A stretch of 64,000 nucleotides of DNA from Cellulomonas carbonis (GCF_014636275.1 NZ_BMEB01000001.1:735468-799467); one strand, 5' to 3'. Counted from the first letter of the stretch, positions 29,066-39,069 are shown. Program-made: numbers and translations. Notes: generated from the letters alone by a model not told the origin.

Positions 29066-31249
29066 GTGACGTCACCCACCGTCCTCGACCGCTCGGCGCT
29101 GCGTGACCGCGCCGAGGAGATCTTGCGCGCGCTCGTCGGACGGGAGGACGCGGCCCTGCGCGAGGACCAGTGGGTCGCGGTCGAGGCCCTCGTCGCCGAC
29201 CGCCGACGTGCGCTCGTCGTGCAGCGGACCGGCTGGGGGAAGTCGGCCGTGTACTTCGTCGCCACCGGGCTGCTGCGGGCCACCGGCGCCGGACCGACGG
29301 TGATCGTCTCGCCGCTGCTGGCGCTCATGCGCAACCAGGTCGCCGCGGCGCGCCGGGCCGGGATCCGCGCCGAGACCATCAACTCGGCGAACACCGCGGA
29401 GTGGGACCAGGTCCTGGAGCGGGTCGGCTCGGGGGCGACCGACGTGCTGCTCGTCTCGCCGGAGCGGCTGACCAACCCCGGCTTCCGCGACGAGGTGCTC
29501 CCCCACCTCGCCCGCACGACGGGTCTCCTCGTCGTCGACGAGGCGCACTGCGTGTCTGACTGGGGTCACGACTTCCGGCCCGACTACCGACGGATCCGCG
29601 ACCTGCTCGTACGGCTCCCGGCCGGCACGCCCGTGCTGGCGACGACCGCGACCGCGAACGCACGCGTGAGCCTCGACGTCGCGGAGCAGCTCGGCGTCGA
29701 GGAGATGTCCCCGCGGCCCGGTGGTGCGGGGTCGGGAGGCGGGAGCTCGCGCGCCGACGTGCTGGTCCAGCGGGGTCCGCTGGACCGGCCCAGCCTCCAC
29801 CTGTCCGTCGTCGAGCTCGGCGACCAGGCGGCCCGGGTCGCCTGGCTCGCCCGGACCCTGCCCCAGCTCGAGGGCTCCGGCATCGTCTACTGCCTCACCG
29901 TCGCGGCGGCCGAGCAGGTCGCCGCCCACCTCCGCTCGACCGGGCTCGCGGTCCGCAGCTACACCGGCAGGACCGAGCCGGCCGAGCGCGAGCAGTGCGA
30001 GGAGGACCTCCAGGCCAACCGTGTCAAGGCGCTCGTCGCCACGTCGGCGCTCGGGATGGGGTTCGACAAGCCCGACCTCGGCTTCGTGGTCCACCTCGGC
30101 GCGCCGTCGTCGCCGATCGCCTACTACCAGCAGGTCGGGCGCGCGGGGCGAGCGACCCGGCGCGCCGACGTCGTCCTGCTCCCCGGACCCGAGGACCAGG
30201 CGATCTGGGACTGGTTCGCGTCGACCGCCTTCCCACCCGAGCACCAGGTGCGTGCCACGCTCGACGCGCTCGCGACGGCGGGGCGCCCGCTCTCGACGGC
30301 CGCGCTCGAACCGCGTGTCGACCTGCGTCGATCGCGCCTCGAGCTCCTGCTCAAGGTGCTCGACGTCGACGGAGCGGTGCGGCGCGTGCCCGGCGGGTGG
30401 ACCACGACGGGCGAGCCGTGGCACCACGACGCGGCGCGGTATGCCCGGGTCGACGCCGCGCGGCGGGCCGAGGAGGAGCTCATGCGGCAGTACGTCGCCG
30501 GGCCCCGCTGCCGGATGGCGTTCCTCCGGGCTGCGCTCGACGACCCGGAGCTCGCGGAGGACCCCGACTGGACGTGCGGGCGGTGCGACCGCTGCGCGGG
30601 ACCCCCTCCGTGGTCGGCCCCCTCCGACGACGAGGTCGCTGGCGCCCGGGCGCGCCTGGCTGCTCCCGGGGAGGACCTCCTGCCACGGCGTCAGTGGCCC
30701 ACCGGGATGGACACGCTCGGGGTGTCGCTGAGCGGTCGGATCCCGGCCGACGAGCAGGCCGCTCCGGGCCGAGCCGTCGCACGGCTCGACGCGCTCGGGC
30801 ACGGGACGGCACTGCGTGAGCTGTTCGACCCCCGTACGCCGGACGGACCGGTCCCCGTGGCGTTGCGGCAGGCCGTGCGCCAGGTCCTGCAGGCGTGGGC
30901 ACCCGAGGTCGACGGGGTCGTCGTCGTGGCGTCGCAGGCGCGCCCGACGCTCGTCGAGCACCTGGCGGCCGGAGCCGCCGGAGTGCTCGGCGTCCCCCTC
31001 GTCGGGACCCTGCGACCCGTTGACGGGATGCCTGCCGCACGGCACGACGTCAACTCGGCACAACGACTCGCCGGCGTCGCCCGCCGGCTCGAGCTGGACC
31101 TCGGAGCCGCTGCCGCCGGCCTCCCCGGCCGGTCGGTGCTCCTCGTGGACGACCGCGTCGACAGCGGGTGGACGCTGACCGTGGCGACCCGCCTGCTCCG
31201 TCGTGCAGGGGCAGCCGCGGTCCACCCGTTCGTGCTCGGCGTCGGCTGA
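29066..31249 (+). CDS. recQ: RecQ-family DNA helicase fused to a phosphoribosyltransferase-like domain
   Basis: 727 residues. Superfamily 2 helicase motifs: Walker A QRTGWGKSAVYF (unusual Trp), VIVSPLLALMRNQ, VVDEAHCVSDWGHDFRPDY, LATTATAN, GMGFDKPDLGFVVH and QQVGRAGR. A zinc-binding unit follows (GPRCRMAF, then CGRCDRC), but no HRDC domain. The last 170 residues form a PRTase-like domain with VLLVDDRVDSGWTLT matching the PRPP-binding motif. The GTG at 29066 is chosen because the 440-residue in-frame extension upstream antisense to the hydrolase is non-coding in character. Helicase-PRTase fusions of this type occur in actinobacteria; what the PRTase part does is unclear. Confidence 0.9.
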   Translation: MTSPTVLDRSALRDRAEEILRALVGREDAALREDQWVAVEALVADRRRALVVQRTGWGKSAVYFVATGLLRATGAGPTVIVSPLLALMRNQVAAARRAGIRAETINSANTAEWDQVLERVGSGATDVLLVSPERLTNPGFRDEVLPHLARTTGLLVVDEAHCVSDWGHDFRPDYRRIRDLLVRLPAGTPVLATTATANARVSLDVAEQLGVEEMSPRPGGAGSGGGSSRADVLVQRGPLDRPSLHLSVVELGDQAARVAWLARTLPQLEGSGIVYCLTVAAAEQVAAHLRSTGLAVRSYTGRTEPAEREQCEEDLQANRVKALVATSALGMGFDKPDLGFVVHLGAPSSPIAYYQQVGRAGRATRRADVVLLPGPEDQAIWDWFASTAFPPEHQVRATLDALATAGRPLSTAALEPRVDLRRSRLELLLKVLDVDGAVRRVPGGWTTTGEPWHHDAARYARVDAARRAEEELMRQYVAGPRCRMAFLRAALDDPELAEDPDWTCGRCDRCAGPPPWSAPSDDEVAGARARLAAPGEDLLPRRQWPTGMDTLGVSLSGRIPADEQAAPGRAVARLDALGHGTALRELFDPRTPDGPVPVALRQAVRQVLQAWAPEVDGVVVVASQARPTLVEHLAAGAAGVLGVPLVGTLRPVDGMPAARHDVNSAQRLAGVARRLELDLGAAAAGLPGRSVLLVDDRVDSGWTLTVATRLLRRAGAAAVHPFVLGVG

Positions 31250-31279
31250 CCCGACGGGCCCGCCGACGCGCCGCCGACG

Positions 31280-32608
31280 TCAGCTGAGTCGGACGCGCAC
31301 GGCCTCGGCGTGCGCGGGGAGGTCCTCGTCCTCGGCGAGCGCGCCGATGCGGTCGGCGACCTCCGCGAGGGCGTCCCGGTCGTACTCGACCACCTGGACG
31401 GGACGCAGGAAGCTGTGGACCCCGAGCCCGCTCGCGTAGTGCGCGCAACCGCCGGTGGGCAGCACGTGGTTCGAGCCGGCCATGTAGTCCCCGAGCGACA
31501 CCGGCGACCACGCGCCGACGAACACGGCGCCCGCGCTCGTCACGCGGTCCGCGACGGCCGCCGCGTCGGCGGTCTGGATCTCGAGGTGCTCGGCACCGTA
31601 GGCGTTGACGACACGCAGCCCCTGCTCGACGTCGTCCACCAGCACGGTGGCCGACTGCGGTCCGGCCAGCGCGGTGGCGACGCGCTCGCTGTGCCGCGTC
31701 GCAGCGACGGCCCCCGGCAGCAGAGCGTCGACGGCGTCCGCGAGCCCGGTCGAGTCCGTTACGAGGACCGACGCCGAGGTCGGTCCGTGCTCGGCCTGCG
31801 AGACGAGGTCCGCGACGACGTGCGTCGGGTCGGCGGTCGCGTCGGCGAGGATCGCGATCTCGGTGGGACCCGCCTCCGAGTCGATGCCGACGACCCCTCG
31901 GACGATGCGCTTCGCGGCCGTGACGTACTGGTTGCCAGGTCCCGTGATCACGTCGACGGGCTCGCACAGAACGTCACCGTCGGCGTCCGTCTCGCCCGAC
32001 GCGCCGTACGCGAGCATCGCCACCGCCTGGGCACCACCGACCGCGTACACCTCCTCGACGCCGAGGAGGTGGCACGCGGCGAGGATCGTGGGGTGCGGGA
32101 GCCCGCCGTTGTCGCGCTGCGGCGGGCTCACGACGACGAGCGACGCGACCCCCGCCTCCTGCGCCGGGACCACGTTCATGACGACCGACGACGGGTACAC
32201 CGCGAGACCGCCGGGCACGTAGAGACCGACCCGCCGCACGGGGAGCCACCGCTGGCGCACCTGGGCGCCCGGCGCCACGTCGACCACCAGGTCGGAGGGG
32301 ACCTGGGCGGCGTGGACCAGCCGGACGCGCCGGATGGTCTCGTCGAGGGCGGCCCGCACCGCCGGGTCCAGACCGCGCACCGCGTCCGCGAGCACCTCGG
32401 CGGGGACCCTCAGGTGGTCCGGACGCACGCCGTCGAACCGCTCGGCGAGGTCCCGCAGCGCCGCGGCACCGCGATGCCGCACGTCCTCGACGAGGGGCGC
32501 GACCTGGGCCACGGCCCCCTCGACGTCGAGCTCGGGGCGAGGCAGGGTCTCGGTCAGCTCACGCGGGGTCAGGAAGCGTCCGCGCAGGTCGATGCGGGAG
32601 ATGGTCAC
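31280..32608 (-). CDS. hisD: Histidinol dehydrogenase
   Basis: Last two oxidations of histidine biosynthesis, zinc enzyme, 442 residues. [51 protein letters not shown] and [15 protein letters not shown] are family signatures. GTG start ([11 protein letters not shown]) six bases after a TACCAT -10. It is transcribed alone and convergent with RecQ, apart from hisC, from which it is split by three genes. Confidence 0.97.
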   Translation of the reverse strand: MTISRIDLRGRFLTPRELTETLPRPELDVEGAVAQVAPLVEDVRHRGAAALRDLAERFDGVRPDHLRVPAEVLADAVRGLDPAVRAALDETIRRVRLVHAAQVPSDLVVDVAPGAQVRQRWLPVRRVGLYVPGGLAVYPSSVVMNVVPAQEAGVASLVVVSPPQRDNGGLPHPTILAACHLLGVEEVYAVGGAQAVAMLAYGASGETDADGDVLCEPVDVITGPGNQYVTAAKRIVRGVVGIDSEAGPTEIAILADATADPTHVVADLVSQAEHGPTSASVLVTDSTGLADAVDALLPGAVAATRHSERVATALAGPQSATVLVDDVEQGLRVVNAYGAEHLEIQTADAAAVADRVTSAGAVFVGAWSPVSLGDYMAGSNHVLPTGGCAHYASGLGVHSFLRPVQVVEYDRDALAEVADRIGALAEDEDLPAHAEAVRVRLS

Positions 32609-32614
32609 CCCGGC

Positions 32615-32620
32615 ATGGTA
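32615..32620 (-). promoter_or_regulatory. -10 element of hisD, leaderless type
   Basis: TACCAT on the minus strand, six bases before the GTG. Same hexamer as before hisC. Confidence 0.55.
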
Positions 32621-32724
32621 CGTGGGCCGACCCGCCCGACCGTTGGTCGCCCGGGGACCGGGACGCCCGGCGCATCCTCCGCCCGAGGTCGCCACCGGAC
32701 GCCCAGGGCTGGGAGACTCACGGC

Positions 32725-32946
32725 GTGGACGCACGCATCGTGGACGTGGACGGCGAGATCCGACTCGGTCAGCTGCTCAAGCTGGCCGGCGTCGCCGAGA
32801 GCGGGTCGCACGCGCGGTCCCTCCTGGGCGAGGGCGAGGTCACGGTCAACGGCGAGCCCGAGACGCGCCGCGGCCGTCAGCTGGCGCCCGGCGACGTCGT
32901 CGTCGTCAGCCTGCCTGGCGGTGACGAGGAGATCCGGGTCCGTTGA
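32725..32946 (+). CDS. Small S4-domain RNA-binding protein
   Basis: 73 residues, essentially one S4 domain: [42 protein letters not shown], as in YbcJ/YaaA-type proteins. Probably binds structured RNA. GTG start six bases after GAGACT, a weak -10. Divergent from hisD and convergent with the PPOX gene. Confidence 0.85.
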   Translation: MDARIVDVDGEIRLGQLLKLAGVAESGSHARSLLGEGEVTVNGEPETRRGRQLAPGDVVVVSLPGGDEEIRVR

Positions 32947-32954
32947 GGGGCCGC

Positions 32955-32975
32955 CGCTGACCCGCCGGGTCAGCG
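32955..32975. terminator. Hairpin between the S4 and PPOX genes
   Basis: A 9-bp perfect stem (CGCTGACCC/GGGTCAGCG) with a 3-base loop lies at the convergent ends and includes the stop codon of the PPOX gene. Likely shared terminator, without a T tract. Confidence 0.5.
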
Positions 32976-33377
32976 GGTCATGTACGTCGAGCCCATCACG
33001 CGGTCGACCGTGAGCCGCAGGACGACCCGACGCGGGTCCTCCTTGAGCTCGCGATAGCGCCGTGCGTACCGACGCATCGCCTCGAGCACCTCGTCCCGCT
33101 CGCGGGACACGGTGATGCTGCCCTCGAAGGTGAGCCACCGCCCGCCCTCGACCTGGCAGACCGCGGCGCGGGCCGTCCCACCGACGGCCTCGTGGTGCTC
33201 GATGTTGCGCACCTTCGCCGACGTGACGCGGGTGGTGATCCGCAGGACCCCCTGGTCGGGGTCCCACGTGAAGCCCACCGGGACCACGTGGGGGGTCCCG
33301 TCGGGTCGCAGGGTCGTCAGCGTCGCCAGGTGACGCTCGGTCACGAAGACGTGCTGCTCGGGCGTGAGGCTCACCAT
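32970..33377 (-). CDS. PPOX-class F420- or FMN-dependent oxidoreductase
   Basis: 135 residues of the split-barrel pyridoxamine-phosphate-oxidase-like family, in the actinobacterial F420-dependent (Rv1155-like) style: ATLTTLRPDGTPHVVPVGFTWD, VLRITTRVTSAKVRNIE, GRWLTFEGSITVSRE, ending in RVMGSTYMTR. Cofactor choice is inferred from the subfamily. The ATG lies seven bases after the dnaE stop, so it is probably a downstream gene of the dnaE transcript. Confidence 0.85.
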   Translation of the reverse strand: MVSLTPEQHVFVTERHLATLTTLRPDGTPHVVPVGFTWDPDQGVLRITTRVTSAKVRNIEHHEAVGGTARAAVCQVEGGRWLTFEGSITVSRERDEVLEAMRRYARRYRELKEDPRRVVLRLTVDRVMGSTYMTR

Positions 33378-33384
33378 GACGCGC

Positions 33385-36300
33385 TCAGGTCCCTGCCGCG
33401 GCGAGGCACGCGGGGCCGAGCAGCGCCTTGAGGTCCCCGAACAGCGCGGGCGACCGCTCGATCCGGAGTCCCTCGTCGAGGCGCATCACGGTCGACCGGC
33501 CGGGCTGGGTGAGCTTGAGGTGGACCTCGGTGACCCCCGGGTGCGTCGCGAGGATCTCGCGCAGGCGCTCGACGACCGGCGGCGTGCAGCGCGACACGGG
33601 CAGCGTGATCGTCACCGGCGTCGTCTCGACGGCGGACACGTCGGGTAGAGAGACCTCGACCGCCTGGAGCTGCATCGTCTCGTCGCGTCGTCGCACACGG
33701 CCGCGGATCGTCACGACCGCGTCGGCCGCGAGCACCGTGGAGTAGGCCAGGTAGGTCTCGCCGAAGAACATGACCTCGACCGAGCCGTCCATGTCCTCGA
33801 GCGTCACGGCCGCCCACGGGTTGCCGTTCTTCGACATCTTGCGCTGGAGCGACGTGATGAGCCCGCACACCGTGACCATCGAGCCCTCGGCACGGGCCTC
33901 GTCCGCCGTGAGCGCGGCGATCGAGCAGTCGGCCGCGGACGCGAGCACGTGCTCGAGCCCCGAGAGCGGGTGGTCGGAGACGTAGAGGCCGAGCATCTCG
34001 CGCTCGAAGGCGAGGCGTTGCTTCTTGTCCCAGTCCGGTACGTCGGGCACCTCGACGCTGAACGACAGCCCGTCCTCGTCACCGCCGCCGAAGCCCGCGA
34101 AGAGGTCGAACTGGCCCTCGGCCTCGCGCCGCTTGACCCCGACGACGGCGTCGACGGCCTGCTCGTGGACGAGCAGGAGCGCGCGCCGGCTCGGCGAGAG
34201 CGAGTCGAAGGCACCCGCCTTGACGAGCGACTCGATCGTGCGCTTGTTGCAGACCACCGCGGGGACCTTGTCCAGGAAGTCCTGGAACGACGTGAAGTCG
34301 CCCTTCTCCTCCCGGGCCGCGACGATCGCGTCGACGACGTTCGCACCGACGTTCCGGACCGCCGTCAGGCCGAACCGGATGTCCGCACCCACGGCGGTGA
34401 AGTTCGCCGCGGAGGAGTTGACGTCGGGCGGGAGGACCGTGATGCCCATCCGGCGGCACTCGCCGAGGTACAGGGCCGACTTGTCCTTGTCGTCACGGAC
34501 GCTCGTGAGCAGACCCGCCATGTACTCGGTCGGGTAGTTCGCCTTGAGGTACGCGGTCCAGTACGAGACGACGCCGTACGCGGCCGAGTGCGCCTTGTTG
34601 AACGCGTAGCCCGCGAACGGGACCAGGGTGTCCCACACGGCCTGGATCGCTGCGTCGGAGTACCCACGCTCGCGCATGCCCGCCTGGAACGGCACGAACT
34701 CCTTGTCGAGGATCTCCTTCTTCTTCTTGCCCATCGCGCGGCGCAGCAGGTCGGCCTGGCCGAGGCTGTAGCCCGCGAGGATCTGGGCCGCGCGCTGGAC
34801 CTGCTCCTGGTAGACGATCAGGCCGTACGTCTCGTCGAGCACCTCCGCGAGCGGGGCCTCGAGCTCCGGGTGGATCGGCGTGATCTTCTGCAGGCCGTTC
34901 TTGCGGAGCGCGTAGTTCGTGTGCGAGTTCATGCCCATCGGGCCCGGGCGGTACAGGGCGATGACGGCCGAGATGTCCTCGAAGTTGTCGGGGCGCATCT
35001 GGCGCAGGAGCGAGCGCATCGGCCCGCCGTCGAGCTGGAACACGCCGAGCGTGTCACCGCGTCCGAGCAGCTCGTACGTCGCGCGGTCGTCGAGCGGCAG
35101 CGACTCGACCTCGATCGGGTCCTTGCCGTTCGCGACGATGTTCGCGAGCGCGTCGTCGAGGATCGTGAGGTTCCGCAGCCCGAGGAAGTCCATCTTGATC
35201 AGGCCGAGGCCCTCACAGGTGGGGTAGTCGAACTGCGTGATGATCGCCCCGTCCTGCGGGCGGCGCATGATCGGGATGATGTCGATGAGCGGGTCGCTCG
35301 ACATGATGACGCCGGCGGCGTGCACACCCCACTGCCGCTTGAGGCCCTCGATGCCCTGGGCGAGCTCCACGACGCGCTGCGCGTCCGGGTCGGCGGCGTG
35401 GAGCTGGCGGAACTCCTCCGCCTCCGGGAACCGGGGGTCCTTCGGGTCGAAGATGCCCGAGAGGGAGATGTCCTTGCCCATGACGGCCGGCGGCATCGCC
35501 TTGGTGAGCTTCTCCCCCATCGCGAACGGGAAGCCGAGGAGGCGCGAGGAGTCCTTGAGGGCCTGCTTGGCCTTGATGGTCCCGTAGGTGACGATCTGGG
35601 CGACGCGCTCGTCGCCGTACTTCTCGGTGACGTAGCGGATCACCTCGCCGCGCCGACGCTCGTCGAAGTCGATGTCGACGTCGGGCATCGAGACGCGCTC
35701 CGGGTTGAGGAAGCGCTCGAAGATCAGGCCGTGCTCGAGGGGGTCGAGCTCGGTGATGCCCATCGCGTACGAGGCCATCGAGCCCGCGGCGGAGCCACGG
35801 CCGGGACCCACGCGGATGCCGTTGTCCTTGGCCCAGTTGATGAAGTCGGCGACCACGAGGAAGTACCCGGGGAAGCCCATCTGGGTGATGACGCCCGTCT
35901 CGTAGTCCGCCTGCGTGCGGACCTTGTCCGGGACACCGCCGGGGTAGCGCTTGGCGAGGCCACGCTCGACCTCCTTGACGAACCAGCTCGTCTCGTCCTC
36001 GCCCGGCGGCAGCGGGAACCGCGGCATGTAGTTGGCCGACGTGTTGAAGCTGACGTCGCACTGCTCGGCGATGAGGAGCGTGCTGTCGCACGCCTCGGGC
36101 AGCTCCCGCCAGATGCGTCGCATCTCCTCGGCCGACTTGACGTAGTAGCCGTCGCCGTCGAACTTGAAGCGGTCGGGGTCCGCGAGCGTCGAACCCGAGT
36201 TGATGCACAGGAGCGCCTCCTGGAAGTGCGCGTCCTCCTGCTTCGTGTAGTGCAGGTCGTTCGTCGCCACGAGCGGCGCGCCGATCTCCTGCGCGATCCG

Positions 36301-36930
36301 CAGGAGGTCCTTCTGCACGCGCGTCTCGATGTCGAGCCCGTGGTCCATGAGCTCGACGTAGAAGTACTCCTTGCCGAAGATGTCCTGCAGCTCGCCCGCC
36401 GCGCGGAGCGCCTCGTCGTACTGACCCAGGCGCAGCCGCGTCTGGATCTCCCCCGACGGGCAGCCCGACGACGCGATCAGGCCCGACGCGTACGTCGAGA
36501 GCAGGTCGCGGTCCATACGGGGCCACTTGCCCATCTGGCCCTCGAGCGACGCGAGCGAGCTCGCGCGGAAGAGGTTGTGCAGGCCCTCGTTGTTCCGTGC
36601 CCACATCGTCAGGTGGGTGTAGGCGCCGCTCGCCGAGACGTCGTCGTCCTTCTGGTGGGCCTCACCCCACCGCACGCGCGTGCGGTCGAAGCGGCTCGTG
36701 CCCGGCGTGACGTACGCCTCGACGCCGAGGATCGGCTTGATGCCGGCCGAGCGGGCCTTGCTCCAGAAGTCGAACGCGCCGAACAGGAAGCCGTGGTCCG
36801 TGGTCGCCATCGCGGTCTGGCCGAGCCGGTTGGCCTCCGCGAAGAGCGCGTCGAGCTTCGCGGCACCGTCGAGCATCGAGTACTCGGTGTGCACGTGGAG
36901 GTGGACGAAGTCCGATCCAGGTGCGGGCAT
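33385..36930 (-). CDS. dnaE: DNA polymerase III alpha subunit
   Basis: Replicative polymerase, 1181 residues, as for actinobacterial DnaE1. PHP domain at the N-terminus (FVHLHVHTEYSMLDG, TTDHGFLFGAF); polymerase active site with paired aspartates in MPDVDIDFDERRR and a third in KMDFLGLRNLTILDD; then the fingers/beta-binding region and an OB fold (MVTVCGLITSLQRKMSKNG). The ATG at 36930 follows TAGAAT by seven bases, so it should be leaderless; an in-frame start 10 codons upstream would include the promoter and is rejected. Confidence 0.97.
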   Translation of the reverse strand: MPAPGSDFVHLHVHTEYSMLDGAAKLDALFAEANRLGQTAMATTDHGFLFGAFDFWSKARSAGIKPILGVEAYVTPGTSRFDRTRVRWGEAHQKDDDVSASGAYTHLTMWARNNEGLHNLFRASSLASLEGQMGKWPRMDRDLLSTYASGLIASSGCPSGEIQTRLRLGQYDEALRAAGELQDIFGKEYFYVELMDHGLDIETRVQKDLLRIAQEIGAPLVATNDLHYTKQEDAHFQEALLCINSGSTLADPDRFKFDGDGYYVKSAEEMRRIWRELPEACDSTLLIAEQCDVSFNTSANYMPRFPLPPGEDETSWFVKEVERGLAKRYPGGVPDKVRTQADYETGVITQMGFPGYFLVVADFINWAKDNGIRVGPGRGSAAGSMASYAMGITELDPLEHGLIFERFLNPERVSMPDVDIDFDERRRGEVIRYVTEKYGDERVAQIVTYGTIKAKQALKDSSRLLGFPFAMGEKLTKAMPPAVMGKDISLSGIFDPKDPRFPEAEEFRQLHAADPDAQRVVELAQGIEGLKRQWGVHAAGVIMSSDPLIDIIPIMRRPQDGAIITQFDYPTCEGLGLIKMDFLGLRNLTILDDALANIVANGKDPIEVESLPLDDRATYELLGRGDTLGVFQLDGGPMRSLLRQMRPDNFEDISAVIALYRPGPMGMNSHTNYALRKNGLQKITPIHPELEAPLAEVLDETYGLIVYQEQVQRAAQILAGYSLGQADLLRRAMGKKKKEILDKEFVPFQAGMRERGYSDAAIQAVWDTLVPFAGYAFNKAHSAAYGVVSYWTAYLKANYPTEYMAGLLTSVRDDKDKSALYLGECRRMGITVLPPDVNSSAANFTAVGADIRFGLTAVRNVGANVVDAIVAAREEKGDFTSFQDFLDKVPAVVCNKRTIESLVKAGAFDSLSPSRRALLLVHEQAVDAVVGVKRREAEGQFDLFAGFGGGDEDGLSFSVEVPDVPDWDKKQRLAFEREMLGLYVSDHPLSGLEHVLASAADCSIAALTADEARAEGSMVTVCGLITSLQRKMSKNGNPWAAVTLEDMDGSVEVMFFGETYLAYSTVLAADAVVTIRGRVRRRDETMQLQAVEVSLPDVSAVETTPVTITLPVSRCTPPVVERLREILATHPGVTEVHLKLTQPGRSTVMRLDEGLRIERSPALFGDLKALLGPACLAAAGT

Positions 36931-36937
36931 GCGGACG

Positions 36938-36943
36938 ATTCTA
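36938..36943 (-). promoter_or_regulatory. -10 element of dnaE, leaderless type
   Basis: TAGAAT on the minus strand, seven bases before the ATG of dnaE; close to the consensus TATAAT. The 141-bp gap to the pseudouridine synthase gene shows no further gene. Confidence 0.6.
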
Positions 36944-37071
36944 GGTGGCGTCCCCGACACGGCCCGGACCGCGAGCGGCGCGGCGGCGCGAGGCCTCCGT
37001 GACAGCCGTCACGCGCGTCGGGCCGGCGGGCGCCGGTGGTCCGGCCGCCCGACCCACGTCCGTGCGAGGGG

Positions 37072-38007
37072 TCAGCGGTAGCCCTCGGAGAGCACGGACC
37101 ACGCGTGCGCCAGGTCGTCCGGGTACCGGCTGGTCACCTCGACGCGCGCACCCGTCACGGGGTGGTCGAAGGCGAGACGCATCGCGTGGAGCCACTGGCG
37201 CGTCAGGCCGAGCCGGGCGGCCAGCGTGGGGTCCGCGCCGTACGTGACGTCGCCCACGCAGGGGTGCCTCAGGGCCGCCATGTGCACCCGGATCTGGTGC
37301 GTCCGCCCGGTCTCCAGGTGCACCTCGACGAGAGAGGCGTTGGGCACCATCTCGAGCACCTCGTAGTGCGTCACGGACGGCTTGCCGTCCGCGGTGACCG
37401 CGAACTTGTAGTCCGCGGACGGGTGGCGGCCGATGGGCGCGTCGACGGTGCCGACGGTCGGCTCGGGATGGCCCTGCACGACCGCGTGGTAGACCTTGTC
37501 GACCGTCCGCTCCTTGAAGGCGCGCTTGAGGCCCGAGTACGCCAGCTCGCTCTTCGCGACGACCATCAGCCCCGACGTCCCGACGTCGAGTCGGTGCACG
37601 ACCCCCTGCCGCTCGGCCGCACCCGACGTCGCGACGCGGAAGCCTGCGGCCGCGAGGGCGCCCACGACGGTCGGCCCGGTCCACCCGGGTGACGGGTGCG
37701 CGGCCACACCCACGGGCTTGTCGACCACGACGAGGTGCTCGTCCTCGAGCACGACGCGCATCCCGGGGACCGGCTCGGGCGCGGCGGCGGGCGCCTCGAC
37801 GCGGTCGAGGGCCGAGACGTCGACCTCGAGCCACGAGCCGGTGGTGAGCCGGTCGGACTTGCCGACGGCGCGGCCGTCGAGCGTCACGGCACCGGCCTCG
37901 GCGAGCTCGGCGGCGCGGGTGCGCGAGACGCCGAGGAGGCGCGACAGCCCGGCGTCGACACGGTCGCCCGCGAGCCCGTCGGGCACGGGCATGGCACGTG
38001 CGCTCAC
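37072..38007 (-). CDS. rluD: RluA/RluD-family 23S rRNA pseudouridine synthase
   Basis: 311 residues. N-terminal S4 domain ([23 protein letters not shown]) and the catalytic aspartate in [37 protein letters not shown] follows as the second family motif. RluD-like by architecture and by position after lspA, but exact uridine sites cannot be assigned. GTG start overlaps the lspA stop (GTGA); an internal ATG five codons in is the alternative. Confidence 0.93.
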   Translation of the reverse strand: MSARAMPVPDGLAGDRVDAGLSRLLGVSRTRAAELAEAGAVTLDGRAVGKSDRLTTGSWLEVDVSALDRVEAPAAAPEPVPGMRVVLEDEHLVVVDKPVGVAAHPSPGWTGPTVVGALAAAGFRVATSGAAERQGVVHRLDVGTSGLMVVAKSELAYSGLKRAFKERTVDKVYHAVVQGHPEPTVGTVDAPIGRHPSADYKFAVTADGKPSVTHYEVLEMVPNASLVEVHLETGRTHQIRVHMAALRHPCVGDVTYGADPTLAARLGLTRQWLHAMRLAFDHPVTGARVEVTSRYPDDLAHAWSVLSEGYR

Positions 38008-38543
38008 GACGTCGGGCCCGCGTCCTCGGCGACGACGCGCTCGGGCTCGTGCCCGCCCTCGCGCGACCCGTCGACCCCGACACCGCGCATCGACAGGAGC
38101 ACGATCAGGCCCGCGGCGACGACGATCGCGATGTCGGCAACGTTGCCGACGAACAGCTCGCCGTACGCGATGAAGTCCACGACGTGCCCCACCGCGAAGC
38201 CCGGCTCGCGCAGCAGCCGGTCGAGGAGGTTGCCGACGGCACCGCCGAGCAGCAGCCCGAGCGCGACCGCCCACGCACGCGACCCGAGCCGGGTCGCGAT
38301 CCGCAGGACGACGACGGTCACGGCGACCGCGGCGACCGTGAAGACCCACGTCATGCCCGTCGCGATGCTCAGCGCCGCGCCCGGGTTGTACAGGAGGGTG
38401 AGCCCGAGCAGGTCACCGACGACCGGGATGCGCTCCCCCTCGGACAGCGACGCGACGGCCCACACCTTGGTGAGCTGGTCGACGACCAGGACGACGAGCG
38501 CCAGTCCGAGCAGGAGCCCGAGGAGGCGGCGACTGCGGTGCAC
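38004..38543 (-). CDS. lspA: Lipoprotein signal peptidase
   Basis: Cleaves prolipoprotein signal peptides in the membrane; 179 residues with four hydrophobic segments. Active-site aspartates lie in [12 protein letters not shown] and [17 protein letters not shown] near the first membrane segment is also conserved. The C-terminal 25 residues form a charged cytoplasmic tail ([16 protein letters not shown]). GTG start two bases after the stop of the zinc-finger gene; the longer in-frame frame overlaps that gene and is rejected. It would process the two lipoproteins encoded in this window. Confidence 0.95.
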   Translation of the reverse strand: MHRSRRLLGLLLGLALVVLVVDQLTKVWAVASLSEGERIPVVGDLLGLTLLYNPGAALSIATGMTWVFTVAAVAVTVVVLRIATRLGSRAWAVALGLLLGGAVGNLLDRLLREPGFAVGHVVDFIAYGELFVGNVADIAIVVAAGLIVLLSMRGVGVDGSREGGHEPERVVAEDAGPTS

Positions 38544-38545
38544 GC

Positions 38546-39013
38546 TCAGCGACGCTCCTGACGGGCCTTGCAGGTGACGCACAGGGTGGCCCGGGGGAAG
38601 GCCTGCAGGCGTGCCTTGCCGATGGGACCCCCGCACGACTCGCACGTGCCGAAGCCGGCCGAGCCGAGGCGCTCGAGCGCGTGCAGGTTCTGCTCGAGGA
38701 GGTCACGCGTGTTGTTGACGAGCGTGAGCTCCTGCTCGCGCTCGAGCGCGCTCGATCCCGAGTCGGCCTGGTCGTCGCCGGACCCCTCACCGGAGTTGCG
38801 CAGCAGCGCCGAGAGCTCGGCGTCGGCCGCCGCGAGCTCGGCCCGCAGGCGGTCGACCTCGACCGCGATCTCGGTCGCGATCGCCTCGACCTCCTCGACC
38901 GTCCAGGGCTCCTCACCGTCCCGGACGGGGAAGGAGTCCACGAGCTCGGCGATGCGGGACGTGTCGGGTACGGCGGGGCCCTGAGCAGGGCCCACCGTGT
39001 CGTCGATGGCCAT
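38546..39013 (-). CDS. TraR/DksA-family zinc finger protein
   Basis: 155 residues. C-terminal zinc finger of the DksA/TraR type with C-x2-C (TCESCGG) and C-x2-C (LCVTCKA) separated by 17 residues, preceded by a helical region (EVDRLRAELAAADAELSALL). The acidic N-terminus lacks the DksA coiled-coil tip Asp residues as far as I can see, so ppGpp-linked RNA polymerase control is uncertain. ATG with a GAGGAG ribosome site; a TAGTCT -10 lies about 30 bases upstream. First gene of the run to lspA and rluD. Confidence 0.85.
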   Translation of the reverse strand: MAIDDTVGPAQGPAVPDTSRIAELVDSFPVRDGEEPWTVEEVEAIATEIAVEVDRLRAELAAADAELSALLRNSGEGSGDDQADSGSSALEREQELTLVNNTRDLLEQNLHALERLGSAGFGTCESCGGPIGKARLQAFPRATLCVTCKARQERR

Positions 39014-39041
39014 GGTGCTCCTCGGTGTGAAGGGTCACGCG

Positions 39042-39047
39042 AGACTA
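39042..39047 (-). promoter_or_regulatory. -10 element of the DksA-like/lspA/rluD operon
   Basis: TAGTCT on the minus strand gives a short leader of about 25 bases with a GAGGAG ribosome site. No clear -35. Confidence 0.4.
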
Positions 39048-39069
39048 GACCGCAGGGGCACCACGCACA

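Noticed and set aside
31250..31279. Terminator between RecQ and hisD
   Set aside because: Only a loose 6-bp GCTGAC/GTCAGC pairing with a long loop is visible, too weak to call.
36931..36960. Earlier start for dnaE (10 more residues)
   Set aside because: That stretch contains the TAGAAT -10 placed seven bases before the chosen ATG.
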